Assembly (NCBI GenBank): GCA_015680685.1
Contig: MNCI01014738.1
Location: 34,465 to 77,900 of the forward strand
Source of the DNA: Gnetum montanum
Lineage: Eukaryota; Streptophyta; Gnetopsida; Gnetales; Gnetaceae
DNA length: 43,436 nt
Direction of reading: 5' to 3'
Positions within the stretch are counted from its first letter, which is position 1. Each line of letters begins with the position of its first letter. Below, in pieces: positions 1-10,000 of the stretch. A program made the translations under genes and the position numbers. The notes under the pieces were generated by a model. The model made no database searches. It was not told the DNA's origin and was given only the letters and a program-made list of their open reading frames with translations.

Positions 1-382
1 AGTGCTACCTCTCGAATTGCAAATTCCTTCTCTGAGAATGGTCCTCTCCACCATTATAAATGAGGCTCAACACACCGAGGCTAGGATAATGGATTTAGAT
101 TCGATAGAAGAGAAGCGGATACAGGCTCTTGATGCGATTGAAAAATATCAAGATAAACAGAGGCAAAAAAATCGCCACAACCTTCAACAGTGCCTGATCA
201 AGAGAGGAGATCTTGTTCTTAAAGCTGTGCGTGAACCAGTAGGTAAGTTCTCTGCAAACTGGGAAGGCCCTTTCTTGGTGGTCGACGCATATGGCAACGG
301 AGCGTTCAAATTAGCAGACGTCAATGGTAACGAATTAGCAAACCTTGTAAATCATGTATACTTGAAGCGATATTTCATCTAG
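1..382 (+). pseudogene. Ty3/Gypsy integrase C-terminal end (element A, unit 1)
   Basis: Open frame cut by the left window edge. It matches the last 126 residues of the integrases at 3594-4370, 25240-26511 and 41435-42513. It begins in the PLELQIPSLRMVLS segment, passes a charged stretch (EEKRIQALDAIEKYQDKQRQ) and ends with the GPY/F-type module (GKFSANWEGPFLVVDAYG) and the terminal NHVYLKRYFI typical of Tat-lineage integrases. No internal stop is seen, but the catalytic core lies outside the window. It is the 3' end of pol; the tandem array follows directly. Confidence 0.85.
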
Positions 383-408
383 CAGCATCTACGGTGTCGA
401 CAGCAGGT

Positions 409-880
409 ATGGCAGTACTTGTTCGCTACGACGTAAAACTGGCGTTGATCGTCCGCTACGATGTAAAACTGGCACTGATCGTCCGCTACGACGTAAAACT
501 GGCATGCCTTGCACGCGTCTGCCACGACGCTAAACTGGCAAGTGGTAATCGTCTGCTACGATGTAAAACTGGCAATGTTGTACAGGTCCGCCAAGATGAA
601 AAACTAGCATCTTTTGCACGCATCCGCCACGACGCTAAACTGGCACAGGTAAGTAGCCATTTGCTGACACGTAAAACTAGCACAGATCTGTCCCTAGGTC
701 ATGATGCAAAACTGACATCCATAGCACGGTCTGCTGAGACCATAAACCAGCCTTACCACCGTCTGCTACGACGTAAAACTAGTGCTTCTCGGTCTGCCGA
801 GACTTTAAACTGAGACCATGGTCTTCTGAGACTTAAAACCAGTAACGGCAGTCTACCGGGACTTAAAACTGGGATGTACA
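409..880 (+). repeat. Post-integrase tandem array, TAAAACTGGC core (element A, unit 1)
   Basis: Degenerate direct repeats of about 30-36 bp with core CTACGACGTAAAACTGGCA and a second version CACGACGCTAAACTGGCA, starting a few bases after the pol stop. Because unit lengths near the start are mostly multiples of three, one frame stays open and reads repeated YDVKLA/HDAKLA. Tat/Ogre elements are known for hypervariable tandem repeats between pol and the 3' LTR, and this array fits that. Whether it is ever translated is unknown; no ATG context or second gene is evident. Confidence 0.85.
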
Positions 881-1974
881 GATCGCTACCATGTTCAAGC
901 GAGCGTGATGATTCTTGTACAGCTGCATAGCAGATGGGGTGGGATACTGAAACAGTCCCAGTGTCGCCACCCCACCGGCATCCTACTGATTCCTTGGATA
1001 AGCTAAGAGGCATCTTACTGATCCCTCGGAGATGCCGTCGCTGCACCCACTACAGTGGTGGCACCTCTGAGAGTTTAGCCTCGCTAGTCGGAGCCCCGAC
1101 GAAATCCTCGTCGGCAACGGCCTCAGGAATCTCCACCAATCATCGCTATCGGACGCCGGCCTTGCAGATTCATCTGGCCGATTCCTCATGCGGCTAGTTA
1201 GCTGCGCTGTGTCTGATGCCTTTTGGCGAAGATATGCAGCACCAATCGTCAGGATTGGCGGCTCCGCCCGCGTGCTCTGGCTCCTTCTTTACAGCCCATT
1301 CGCTCTATCTCACATCAAACGGCGTTTGTTTCAAGAACCTCGCCTCTTGTTCATGAGCAATGGTATCCTCTGTTTTCTTTTGTGGTTGCAGGTTACTTGC
1401 CTTGGAGAATGTTGTCCAAAGGTGCGTCCATCTGAGTGGTGAAGTACAACAGCGTGTTGAAATGATTACTCAGGTTTGCCCGACCACTTAGCTCTGCATG
1501 TCTATACCTTGCACAATCCTACCCTTAACTCTTGTTTCCTTCATCCCCACCACCCGGTTCCCATACGCAAAACCTACATACGCAAGTATTCATTTGCCGC
1601 ACTCACGCTAGCAGAGATATCACAGAAAGTGATGCGCAACGCTCCTTTTGCACGCATTCCTGCTACAATTTGTAACAAAGAAATCTCAGATTGATGCGCT
1701 ACGCTCGTATGAAAGCATTCCTGTCGACATGAATAAGCGTACATTTCTGTGCGTATGAGCGTATTTCATACCCCTACCATCATAACTCATTTTGCATCTT
1801 CCCCAAACCTGTTTCCAATTATATCCCTCTACCTACCATACCTTCTGGCTTTGCTCTTCCATGGTGACAGGGCAATCCTTGAGTAGCCATGGATGCGCGC
1901 TGTTCTTGCTTCTACCGATCTGGTGTTTCTTATTCTTTGTCGACATCTTTTGGGTAAGCCCTCCAACCGTCCAC
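881..1974 (+). other. Non-coding 3' region between tandem array and polypurine tract (element A, unit 1)
   Basis: About 1.1 kb with no convincing gene. It is collinear with 4869-5961 and, more distantly, with 27006-28130 in element C. Shared blocks include a segment repeating 'gatgcc...cctctgagag' around 1010-1075. Short open frames here are not conserved between copies. Confidence 0.6.
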
Positions 1975-1987
1975 AAAGAGGGGCCAT
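1975..1987 (+). other. Polypurine tract (element A, unit 1)
   Basis: AAAGAGGGG followed by CCAT directly before the LTR start TGAAACACC. The same arrangement occurs at 5962 and 28131. In LTR retrotransposons this site primes plus-strand DNA synthesis. Confidence 0.8.
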
Positions 1988-2496
1988 TGAAACACCGTTA
2001 AAAATCACGAGTCGGCCTCAAGTAAAGATTCGCAATTCAGGCAAGGGCACATCTCAGCATTTCAGAGGGGGGAATAAGACAGAGCAACGCCAAGAGATGC
2101 ATAGCATCAAGTCCGCAACTTCCTGTACAGATTCCTAATCTTTCTATGCTTTTGCTATTCACACTATATCACGCGACATAGCATAATGACGCTCAGCGTG
2201 ATAAGTGTTCCGACATAGCCCAGCATCAGAAGGATAGTTGCTCTAGCACAGGGAGAAGCTTAAGTAGCGTAATATGCGATTTCTTGTGTATTTTGCTAAG
2301 TCTTTTTGTTCAAGGACAAGTTTACGCTCTATTACGCACGGCAGCGTAATGAGCGTAATAAGCTCCAAGATAGTTAAAGGCTAGAGAAGCACAACAGTTC
2401 GACACTTTTTCTCGCGGTGCATGGATAACTTGTCTTTACACTCGTTACGCGGCGGTGCGTACCATTGCGTATGTCATCATTAAAGCTAGGCACTAT

Positions 2497-2680
2497 TTAC
2501 GCTTCATCACGCGCAGCTGCGTAGTGAGCGTAAGTTACACATTGTTTACGCTTCATCACACGTAGCTGCGTAGTAAGCGTAAGTTACACATTGTTTACGC
2601 TTTGTTACGCGCAGTTGCGTAGTGAGCATAAGTTGCACATTATTTACGCTTTGTTACGCGTAGTTGTGTAGTGAGCGTAA
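2497..2680 (+). repeat. Four-unit palindromic minisatellite in U3 (unit 1)
   Basis: Four 37-bp imperfect palindromes, each opening TTACGCTT and closing AGCGTAA around a CAGCTG-like centre, are separated by 12-bp spacers (GTTACACATTGT type): a 49-bp period. The same four units recur at 6484-6667. The symmetry suggests hairpins or paired protein-binding sites; function is unknown. Confidence 0.85.
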
Positions 2681-2886
2681 AACAATTTTGAGCTTATTGT
2701 TTTTTACACCGGATTACGCTCATACATGCAATACAACGCGAATGAGTGTAATACAGCCTGAAAGCAATTAAAGCGCACTCAGCACGTACCTGCTCTTCAC
2801 ATGCACAACACGCAAATGAGCATGTTGTGCGTAGTCACAGTCTGACTTAAAATGGTCATGCCAATAGGACCCTCAATATCCTGGAC

Positions 2887-2937
2887 CCACGTCATCAGGG
2901 TTATGCCTTTTTCACGAAGCATCATGGCCTATAAATA
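2887..2937 (+). promoter_or_regulatory. LTR promoter: CCACGTCATC box and TATA box (unit 1)
   Basis: TATAAATA at 2930-2937 preceded about 40 bp upstream by CCACGTCATC, a variant of the CACGTGTCATC box found at the same distance in the other LTRs. A likely RNA polymerase II core promoter starting the genomic RNA. Confidence 0.65.
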
Positions 2938-3593
2938 CCTTAGTTGACAAAGATACAAGGGTTGGCAAATCAGAGAAGTAAAAGCATATTTCTGAGCACC
3001 AGAGCACTTAGCACTTTGGAGCAGAGATATAGAGAACAACGCTTTGGTAATCATTGACATTATCACCTTACAGCCGAAGCAGAGTACAGTTCGCTTTGAG
3101 CACCGGTGACAGGAGTAATCGTTCTGCTGAAAAGACCCTATCAATCAGAAACAATTGATCGGTAGACGTCAAAGCTTGGCCTTCCTTGCATCTCAGCTTT
3201 AGCCCATGAGGTAGATCGGAATTCTGTTTAGACCATTTTTCTTGTTCTTTTGTGCTTGTTTCACATCCTGTAATCGGGGATTCCCCAGTGCAATTTCTCA
3301 TACAAAATATACACTTTTAAGTCAAAGCGCAGATCTTGAAGCTACGTGCGTCTCTTATGTCAGCCTCCTTTTATCGTGTTTAGCATTATCACCATTGCAA
3401 TTCGTCTACATTATTTTCCCCTCGTTTTATGACTCCTCGAACCAGATCACTTTCTTTCTTTTATGTAATTTTCATTGTTTTACTGACCCGTAAGTCCCTG
3501 TCTGATCAACAAGACTGTTCAGGGTGCCGCAGATTCGTTTTTCTAGCATAGCCCTCGCACGGATCCATGGCTACAACTATGTACACCGGAACC

Positions 3594-4370
3594 GCTACTG
3601 AGTATTTTACGAAGTGGGTAGAAGCTGTCCCCCTACGGAAGCTCACTTCGCAGCAGATTTGCCATTTTATCTTGGACAACATAGTAACCAGATTTGGTCT
3701 CCTGATGACTATTGTGACCGAAAATGGGCCACAATTTAGTAGCACGGATACCAAATCCTTCTGTGATAACCTAGGCATTAGATAGTCTTTTACCTCTCCT
3801 TATTACCCGCAAGAGAATGGTCAAGCTGAAGGAACGAACAAAGTGATTATCAATTTGCTCAAGAAAATGCTCGACGGCAACAAAAGACGGTGGCACGAAC
3901 AGATCCTCTATGTGCTATGGGCATATCGTACTATGTGTAGGACCGCTACGGGTAGTATGCCCTATAGCCTGGTTTACGGATCTGAAGCAGTGCTGCCTCT
4001 CGAATTGCAAATTCCTTCTCTGAGAATGGTCCTCTCCACCATTATAAATGAGGCTCAACACACCGTGGCTAGGATAATGGATTTATATTCGATAGAAGAG
4101 AAGCGGATACAGGCTCTTGATGCGATTGAAAAATATCAAGATAAACAGTGACAAAAACATCACCACAACCTTCAACAGCGCCCGATCAAGAGAGGAGATC
4201 TTGTTCTCAAAGTTGTGCATGAACCAGTAGGCAAGTTCTCTACAAACTGGGAAGGCCCTTTCTTGGTGGTCGACGCATATGGCAACGGAGCATTCAAATT
4301 AGCAGACGTCAACGGCAACGAATTAGCAAACCTTGTAAATCATGTATACTTGAAGCGGTATTTCATCTAG
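3594..4370 (+). pseudogene. Ty3/Gypsy integrase, core and C-terminus (element A, unit 2)
   Basis: Integrase catalyses insertion of element cDNA. The frame begins at ATEYFTKWVEAVPL, so the zinc-binding N-terminus and the first catalytic Asp (WGLDIIGP in C) are absent. The second catalytic position reads TENGPQF (codon 3720-3722) where C and D have TDNGPQF, an Asp to Glu change. The third, in QENGQAE, is kept (3828-3830). Stops occur at about 3783 (CAG to TAG) and about 4149. The GPF module and terminal YLKRYFI are present. It is a fragment made by the duplication, not a functional gene. Confidence 0.9.
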
Positions 4371-4396
4371 CAGCATCTACGGTGTCGACAGCAGGT

Positions 4397-4868
4397 ATGG
4401 CAGTACTCGTCCGCTACGACATAAAACTGGCGTTGATCATCTGCTACAACGTAAAACTAGCACTGACCGTCTGCTACGACGTAAAACTGGCATGCCTTGT
4501 ACGCATCCGCCACGACGCTAAACTGGCAAGTGGTAATCGTCCACTACGATGTAAAACTGGCAGTGTTGTACAGGTTCGCCAAGATGAAAAACTAGCATCT
4601 TTTGCACGCGTCCGCCACGACGCTAAACTGGCACAGGTAAGTAGCAATTTGCTGACATGTAAAACCAGCACAGATCTATCCCTGGGTCATGACGTGAAAC
4701 TGACATCCACAGCACGGTCTGCTGACACCATAAACCAACCTTACCATCGTCCGCTACGACGTAAAACTAGTGCTTCTCGGTCTGCCCAGACTTTAAACTG
4801 GGACCATGGTCTGCTGAGACTTAAAACTAGTAACGGCAGTCTACCGGGACTTAAGACTGGGATGTACA
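4397..4868 (+). repeat. Post-integrase tandem array (element A, unit 2)
   Basis: Counterpart of 409-880 with the same order of units and the YDVKLA/HDAKLA frame open further, to 4918. Single-base changes relative to unit 1 are mostly transitions. Confidence 0.85.
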
Positions 4869-5961
4869 GATCGCTACCATGTTCAAGCGAGCGTGATCAT
4901 TCTTGTACAGCTGCATAGAAGACGGGGTGGGATACTGAAATAGTCCAGGTGTCGCCACCCCACCGGCATCCTATTGATTCCTTGGATAAGCTAAGAGGCA
5001 TCTTACTGATCCCTCGGAGATGCCATCGCTGCACCCACTACAGTGGTGGCACCTCTGAGAGTTTAGCCTCGCCAGTCGGAGCCCCGAAGAAATCCTCATA
5101 GACAACGGCCTCAGGAATCTCCGCCAATCATCGCTATCGGACACCGGCCTTGCAGATTCATCTGGCCGGTTCCTCATGCAGCTAGTTAGCTGCGCTATGT
5201 CTGATGCCTTTGGCGAAGATATGCAGCGCCAATCGTCAGGATTGGCGGCTCCGCCCGCGTGCTCCGGCTCCTTCTTTACAGCCCATTCGCTCTATCTCAC
5301 ATCAAACGGCGTTTGTTTCAAGAACCTCGCCTCTTGTTCATGAGCAATGGTGTCCTCTGTTTTCTTTTGTGGTTGCAGGTTACTTGCCTTGGAGAATGTT
5401 GTCCAAAGGTGCGTCCATCTGAGTGGTGAAGTACAATAGCATGTTGAAATGGTTACTCAGGTTTGCCCGACCACTTAGCTCTGCATGTCTATACCTCACA
5501 CAATCCTACCCTTAACTCTTGTTTCCTTCATCCCCACCACCCGGTTCCCATACGCAAAAACTACATACGCAAGTATTCATTTGCCGCACTCACGCTAGCA
5601 GAGATATCGTAGAAAGTGATGCGCAACGCTCCTTTTGCACGCATTCCTGCTACAATTTGTAATAAAGAAATCTCAGCTTGATGCACTACACTCGTCTGAA
5701 AGCATTCCTGTCAACATGAATAATTGTACATTCCTGTCCGTACAAGCGTATTTCATACCCCTACCATCATAACTCATTTTGCATCTTCCCCGAACCTGTT
5801 TCTAGTTATATCCCTCTATCTCCCATACCTTCTGGCTTTGCTCTTCCATGGTGACAGGGCAATCCTTGAGTAGCCATGGATGCGCACTGTTCTTGCTTCT
5901 ACCGATCCAGTGTTTCGTATTCTTTGTCGACGTCTTTCGGGTAAGCCCTCCAACCATCCAC
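4869..5961 (+). other. Non-coding 3' region (element A, unit 2)
   Basis: Collinear with 881-1974. No gene is supported. Confidence 0.6.
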
Positions 5962-5974
5962 AAAGAGGGGCCAT
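5962..5974 (+). other. Polypurine tract (element A, unit 2)
   Basis: AAAGAGGGGCCAT immediately before the LTR start at 5975. Confidence 0.8.
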
Positions 5975-6483
5975 TGAAACACCGTTAAAAATCGCGAGTC
6001 GGCCTCAGGCAAAGATTCGCAATTCAGGCAAGGGCACATCTCAGGATTTCAGAGGGGGGAATGAGACAGAGCAACACCAAGAGGTGCGTAGCATCAAGTC
6101 CGAAACTTCCTGTACAGATTCCTAATCTTTCTATGCTTTTTCTATTCACACTATATCACGCGACATAGCATAATGACGCTCAACATGATAAGTGTTCTGA
6201 CATAGCCCGACATCAGAAGGATAGTTGCTCCAGCACAGGGAGAAGCTTAAGCAGCGTAATATGTGATTTCTTGTGTATTTTGCTAAGTCTTTTTGTTCAA
6301 GGATAAGTTTATGCTCTATTACGCATGGTAGCATAATGAGCGTAATAAGCTCCAAGATAGTCAAAGGCTAGAGAAGCACAATAGTTCGACACTTTTTCTT
6401 GCGGTGCATGGATAACTTGTCTTTACGCTCATTATGCAGTGGTGCATACCATTGCGTATGTCATCATTAAAGCTAGGCATTAT

Positions 6484-6667
6484 TTACGCTTCATCACACG
6501 CAGCTGCGTAGTGAGCGTAAGTTACACATTGTTTACGCTTCATCACGCGCAACTGCATAGTAAGCGTAAGTTACACATTGTTTACGCTTCATCACGCGCA
6601 ACTGCGTAGTAAGTGTAAGTTACACATTGTTTAAGCTTTGTTACGCGCAGCTGCGTAGTGAGCGTAA
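6484..6667 (+). repeat. Four-unit palindromic minisatellite in U3 (unit 2)
   Basis: Same 49-bp period and copy number as 2497-2680, with a few substitutions in the arms. Confidence 0.85.
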
Positions 6668-6874
6668 AAAAATTTTGAGCTTATTATTTTTTACACCGGA
6701 TTACGCTCATACATGCAATACAACGCGAATGAGTGTAATACAGCCTTAAAGAAATTAAAGCGCGCTCAGCACGTACCTGCTCTTCACATGCACAACACGC
6801 AAACGAGTGTGTTGTGCATAATCACAGTCTGACTTAAAATGGTCATGCCAACAGGACCCGTAATATCCGGGACC

Positions 6875-6924
6875 CACGTCATCAGGGTTGCACCTTTTTC
6901 ACAAAGCGTTGCGGCCTATAAATA
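6875..6924 (+). promoter_or_regulatory. LTR promoter of element A (unit 2)
   Basis: CACGTCATC at 6875-6883 and TATAAATA at 6917-6924, spaced as in the other LTRs. Confidence 0.65.
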
Positions 6925-7622
6925 CCTCAGTTGACAAAGATACAAGGGTTGAAAAATCAGAGAAGCAAAAGCATATTTCTGAGCACCAGAGCACTTAGCA
7001 CTTTGGAGTAGAGATACAGAGAACAGCGCTTTGGTAATCGTTGACATTATCACCTTACAGCCGAAGCAAAGTACAGTTCGCTTTGAGCACCGGTGACAGG
7101 AGTAATCGTTCTGCTGAAAAGACTCTATCAATCAGAAACAATTGATCGGTAGATGTCAAAGCTTGGCCTGCCTTGCATCTCAGCTTTAGCCCACGAGGTA
7201 GATCAGACTTCTGTTTAGACCGTTTTGCTTGTTCTTTTGTGCTTGTTTCACATCCTGTAATCGGGGATTCGCTAGTGCAATTTCTCAAACAAAATATACA
7301 CTTTTAAGTCAAAGCGCAGATCTTGAAGCTATGTGCGTCTCTTATGTCAGCCTCCTTTTATCGTGCTTAGCATTATCACCATTGCAATCTGTCTACATCG
7401 TTTTCCCCTCGTTTTATGACTCCTCGAACCAGATCGCTTTCTTTTTTTTTACGTAATTTTCATTGTTTCACTGACCCATAAGTCCCTGTCTGATCGACAA
7501 GACCGTTTAGGGTGCCACGGATTTGTTTTTCCAACATAGCCCTCGCACGGATCCATGGCTAAAACTGTGTACGCCGGAACCTCGGTCGGTATTTCCAGCT
7601 GCCGACATTTTCCGTCGCTACA

Positions 7623-7629
7623 GGGCCAA
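7623..7629 (+). other. Polypurine-tract remnant of element B
   Basis: GGGCCAA between the end of LTR A and the start of LTR B matches the end of the family tract (GAGGGGCCAT). Element A therefore appears to have inserted inside B's polypurine tract; the first five bases (GGGCC) would be A's target duplication, but A's 5' end is outside the window. Confidence 0.55.
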
Positions 7630-7904
7630 TGAAACACCCTAAATTTTCAATGGCATTCTTGCTTCTCTAGGTCTTTAGAATTTAGGCAGCATCATGGCAG
7701 TTTGGTAGAAAATGGACACTCTGAGTTTAGACTATCCAGTTTGGCAAATTTTCTATTCTCGGTGTTAACATGTCTAAGAGACTCTTCAACCTACCTACCC
7801 GGGTAGTTCATCCAGCAGACAGTATACTCAAGAGCAATGTGTGAGGTTGTCAGTTGTGCTCAGGCTGTGCAAAATAGTTCGGCAAGTTTTCTAGTTAAGA
7901 AATT

Positions 7905-8600
7905 TGCTATGCTACGCTACACTATGTAGTGTAGCAGGCCTCAGAAGATAGAGAGGCTCTATGCTACACAGTGTAGCATAGTGTAGCAAAAGCAAGGCAG
8001 AAAGGCCCAGCTTACTTAGTGATTTCAATTGCACTAAGCAAGCACTTTCAGTGTTCAAAACCAGTGGCTTCGCTTAACTTCAAGTCCTTCGGAAAAGCTC
8101 CCCTTGCTAGAAAAGTAGTAGATGAAGAAAAAAGTACGCTATGTTGGCTTCTACACTATGATATGCTACATAGCATAGCACAGCATAGCAATGATGCAAG
8201 AAAAAAATAGAAGGTGTCTCAAAGGTAAGATCAGTAAGTTGCAATCTCAATTGTTAGCACAATCAGGCTTCAAGAAAAAGTGTGCAACCTCAAGCGAATG
8301 AAAGAAGCCACTACACTATGATATGCTACATAGTGTAGCAAAGATGTAGAAGTAGAAGAAACATTTCAGTTGATTCCAAAGCTTCTAGAAAATGCAATCA
8401 ACTTCATCGCAAATTTCTCCATTGAACTAGTGGGTACACTGTGCTATGCTACATAGCGTAGCACTGAATAGCAAGATGCTACACTATGCCAAGAATGCTA
8501 CACTACATAGCATAGCACCATGTAGAAAGATGCTACACTATGCTAAACATGCTATGCCCCATAGCATAGCATAGCATAGCAGATGGCTACACTACTTCAA
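7905..8600 (+). repeat. Palindromic GCTACACTATG/CATAGTGTAGC repeats in U3 of LTR B
   Basis: Irregular, dense repeats of GCTACACTATG, CTACATAGCATAGC and their complements, clustered at 7905-7990, 8145-8190, 8310-8340 and 8430-8590. They give many overlapping dyads. The motif differs from the TTACGCT...AGCGTAA palindromes of A but occupies the same U3 position upstream of the promoter. Confidence 0.75.
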
Positions 8601-8740
8601 CATGCTTCACCCCTTGTCTACATCACTGGCACACATCTCTAGTTCTGATAGCATAATTGTAGCCTAACAAGTTCATCAATAAGCTTTGCATGCCCATATA
8701 GCATAGACACATCAGCATCTTATAGGTCTAGGACATGGAA

Positions 8741-8789
8741 CACGTGTCATCCAAGCCTCACTTCACACGTTTCCATAGCCCTATAAATA
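8741..8789 (+). promoter_or_regulatory. LTR B promoter: G-box plus TATA box
   Basis: CACGTGTCATC at 8741-8751 and TATAAATA at 8782-8789. The palindromic CACGTG is a plant G-box, a known bZIP/bHLH site; ACGTGTC also resembles an ABA-response element. Confidence 0.65.
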
Positions 8790-9136
8790 CCTCCACAAGC
8801 AAAGTTGGAAAATTTGAGCAAAGGTTGATAATTTCAAGCAATTTTGAGCATTGTTGGCAGAAATGTCAACAAAAATTTGTGCAAGTACTCACTTAGCAGT
8901 TAGAAAATTCTATTAGTGGTTGGCAAAACCAACCCCCTATTTTCAGTTAGCATCTTATTAACAAGGTTGACAAGTTGGCTTTGTAACATCTAGGCATTGC
9001 TGGCTTTTGGGTTCATGTTCAAGCATATTGTTGGCTTGCTTTGAATCTCTTGGTTACTTTTGGGATCTCTATGATTCCTAGTGTTTCACAACCAATTGTA
9101 TCCACTTTGGCAAAGTAAAGTTATAAACTTGAAGTA

Positions 9137-9334
9137 GTGCACTTTTCTAACTTTTTCTTTATGTTCTTGTTTATCATTGCATTCTACATTTTTTTCTCTT
9201 CCTCGCATTTAACAATTGTTATCTTATGTTATAAGCACCATTTTTTCATAGTAAATGTTTGCAAAAGGTTATTGACACCAATTAAGTCCTTCTCTGATCG
9301 ACCAGAACATTCAGGGCACCCTGTTTCTGTTTAA
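9137..9334 (+). other. Short open frame inside LTR B, not regarded as a gene
   Basis: A 65-residue hydrophobic frame in the R/U5 part of the LTR. It overlaps the conserved U5 block and has no counterpart frame in the other LTRs, so it is most likely chance. Confidence 0.3.
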
Positions 9335-9427
9335 TCTAGCACGGCCCTCACGCAGATCCAACGTTAAGACAGTCATGACCAATGACCTCTTAGTGTTTTC
9401 CAGCCATCGACGTTTTTGGTTGCTACA

Positions 9428-10000
9428 ATTAGCTGAAAAAGCATGGGGCTAAGTAGTATAGCTTTGACTTGATCAAGTTATTTAATGCATCCTTAAAGAT
9501 AGCTAGAAGGTGAGTTTCTACTATCTTCTAATAAATTTAGTTGAGGGAAGCACTCCAACATTGTATAAATTTTTGCAATAGCTCTAGCACCCCTTGCTTG
9601 ATGTTCATTAGCTAGTGTAAGGTAACCTCGAGCTTCAAGTTGTATTTGAAGGGGATCACAAATTGGCTAAGTAGCTCCTCCAACATTGAAATGGAAGCTC
9701 TAGGGAGTGCATAGTACCAATCAAAATATTTTTCAGTCATAGACATGCCAAAGATATGGTTGATTATGTGTGTCCATGGTTGTAAAAGTAAGCATTTGAA
9801 GAAGAAAGTTACCAAGTGGGCACTTTGGTTCCCCTTACCATTGTATTTCAAAAATTGAAGGAGTTGGATCCCAGGAGGCAAAGTCAGTGGTGGGACTATT
9901 AGATTGATGGGATCATCTTGATAAAAGTCCATCATGTAGACCATTTCTATGTTGCTTTCTTTAAAGATGCCTAACCTCCTCTATGAGAATTTATATGAGT
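9428..10000 (-). pseudogene. Tat-type gag fragment of element E
   Basis: Reads on the minus strand. The main open part (9612-9944) contains MDFYQDDPINLIVPPLTLPP, YNGKGNQSAHLVTF, WYYALPRASISMLEELLSQF and FKYNL, matching the capsid-like gag domain of C (15420-15960) and D (38330-38850). Toward 9428 further gag codons can be followed (LLQKFIQCWSASLN, HLLAIFKDALNNLIKSKL) with stops. The gag is cut at 9428 by LTR B. Where C has TAA and D has TAG after LEELLT, this copy keeps CAA (Gln). Confidence 0.85.

Larger units (their letters stand above)
1..3593 (+). repeat. First copy of a tandem 3' half-element duplication
   Basis: Bases 1-3593 repeat almost base for base at 3989-7581 (offset about 3,988, shifting by a base or two at small indels). 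The copy holds integrase end, tandem array, 3' region, polypurine tract and LTR. It ends inside the LTR, about 40 bp short of the LTR 3' terminus, where sequence jumps straight into integrase core codons at about 3594. Confidence 0.9.
1988..3593 (+). mobile_element. LTR of element A, 3'-truncated (unit 1)
   Basis: Starts TGAAACACCGTTAAAAATC after the polypurine tract. It contains a four-unit palindromic array, a TATA box and the conserved U5 block (AGTCCCTGTCTGATC...CACGGATCCATGG) shared by all Tat LTRs here. The final bases through TACA seen at 7622 are missing; sequence passes instead into integrase. Confidence 0.85.
3594..7581 (+). repeat. Second copy of the tandem half-element duplication
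   Basis: 3,988-bp unit: integrase from just before the TEYFTKW segment, tandem array, 3' region, polypurine tract and LTR to the GGAACC at 7576-7581, which matches the break point at 3588-3593. Here the LTR continues normally to its terminus at 7622. The copies differ by scattered substitutions, many of them C/T or G/A changes. Confidence 0.88.
5975..7622 (+). mobile_element. Complete LTR of element A (3' LTR)
   Basis: 1,648 bp from TGAAACACCG to ...CGTCGCTACA. U3 holds the palindromic array (6484-6667) and the promoter (6875-6924); U5 ends with the conserved block and TTTTCCGTCGCTACA, comparable with the ends at 9427, 13971, 29720 and 36929. It is followed by GGGCCAA and then the start of LTR B. 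Confidence 0.9.
7630..9427 (+). mobile_element. LTR of element B (3' LTR)
   Basis: 1,798 bp from TGAAACACCCTAAATTTTC to ...GTTTTTGGTTGCTACA. It keeps the family termini and the U5 block (TGATCGACCAGAACATTCAG), but its U3 differs from A, C and D. It is followed directly by coding sequence of the minus-strand gag of element E, so B inserted into that gag. The internal part of B lies left of element A, outside the window. Confidence 0.8.

Noticed and set aside
486-683. Minus-strand open frames across the tandem arrays (also 4474-4671, 26552-26809, 42552-42793)
   Set aside because: They are mirror frames of periodic repeat units whose lengths are multiples of three; no start context or domain.
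753-1442. Several 60-100 residue frames on both strands in the 3' region of element A
   Set aside because: Not kept in frame between unit 1 and unit 2, overlapping each other, no recognisable domain; treated as chance.
2929-3301. Minus-strand frames in LTR A (repeated at 6916-7288)
   Set aside because: Present in both copies only because the copies are recent; they lie in R/U5 and have no counterpart in the LTRs of B, C or D.
7905-8600. Repeats in LTR B considered as a CRISPR-like or satellite array
   Set aside because: Irregular spacing, no unique spacers of constant length, and clear location in an LTR of a plant element.
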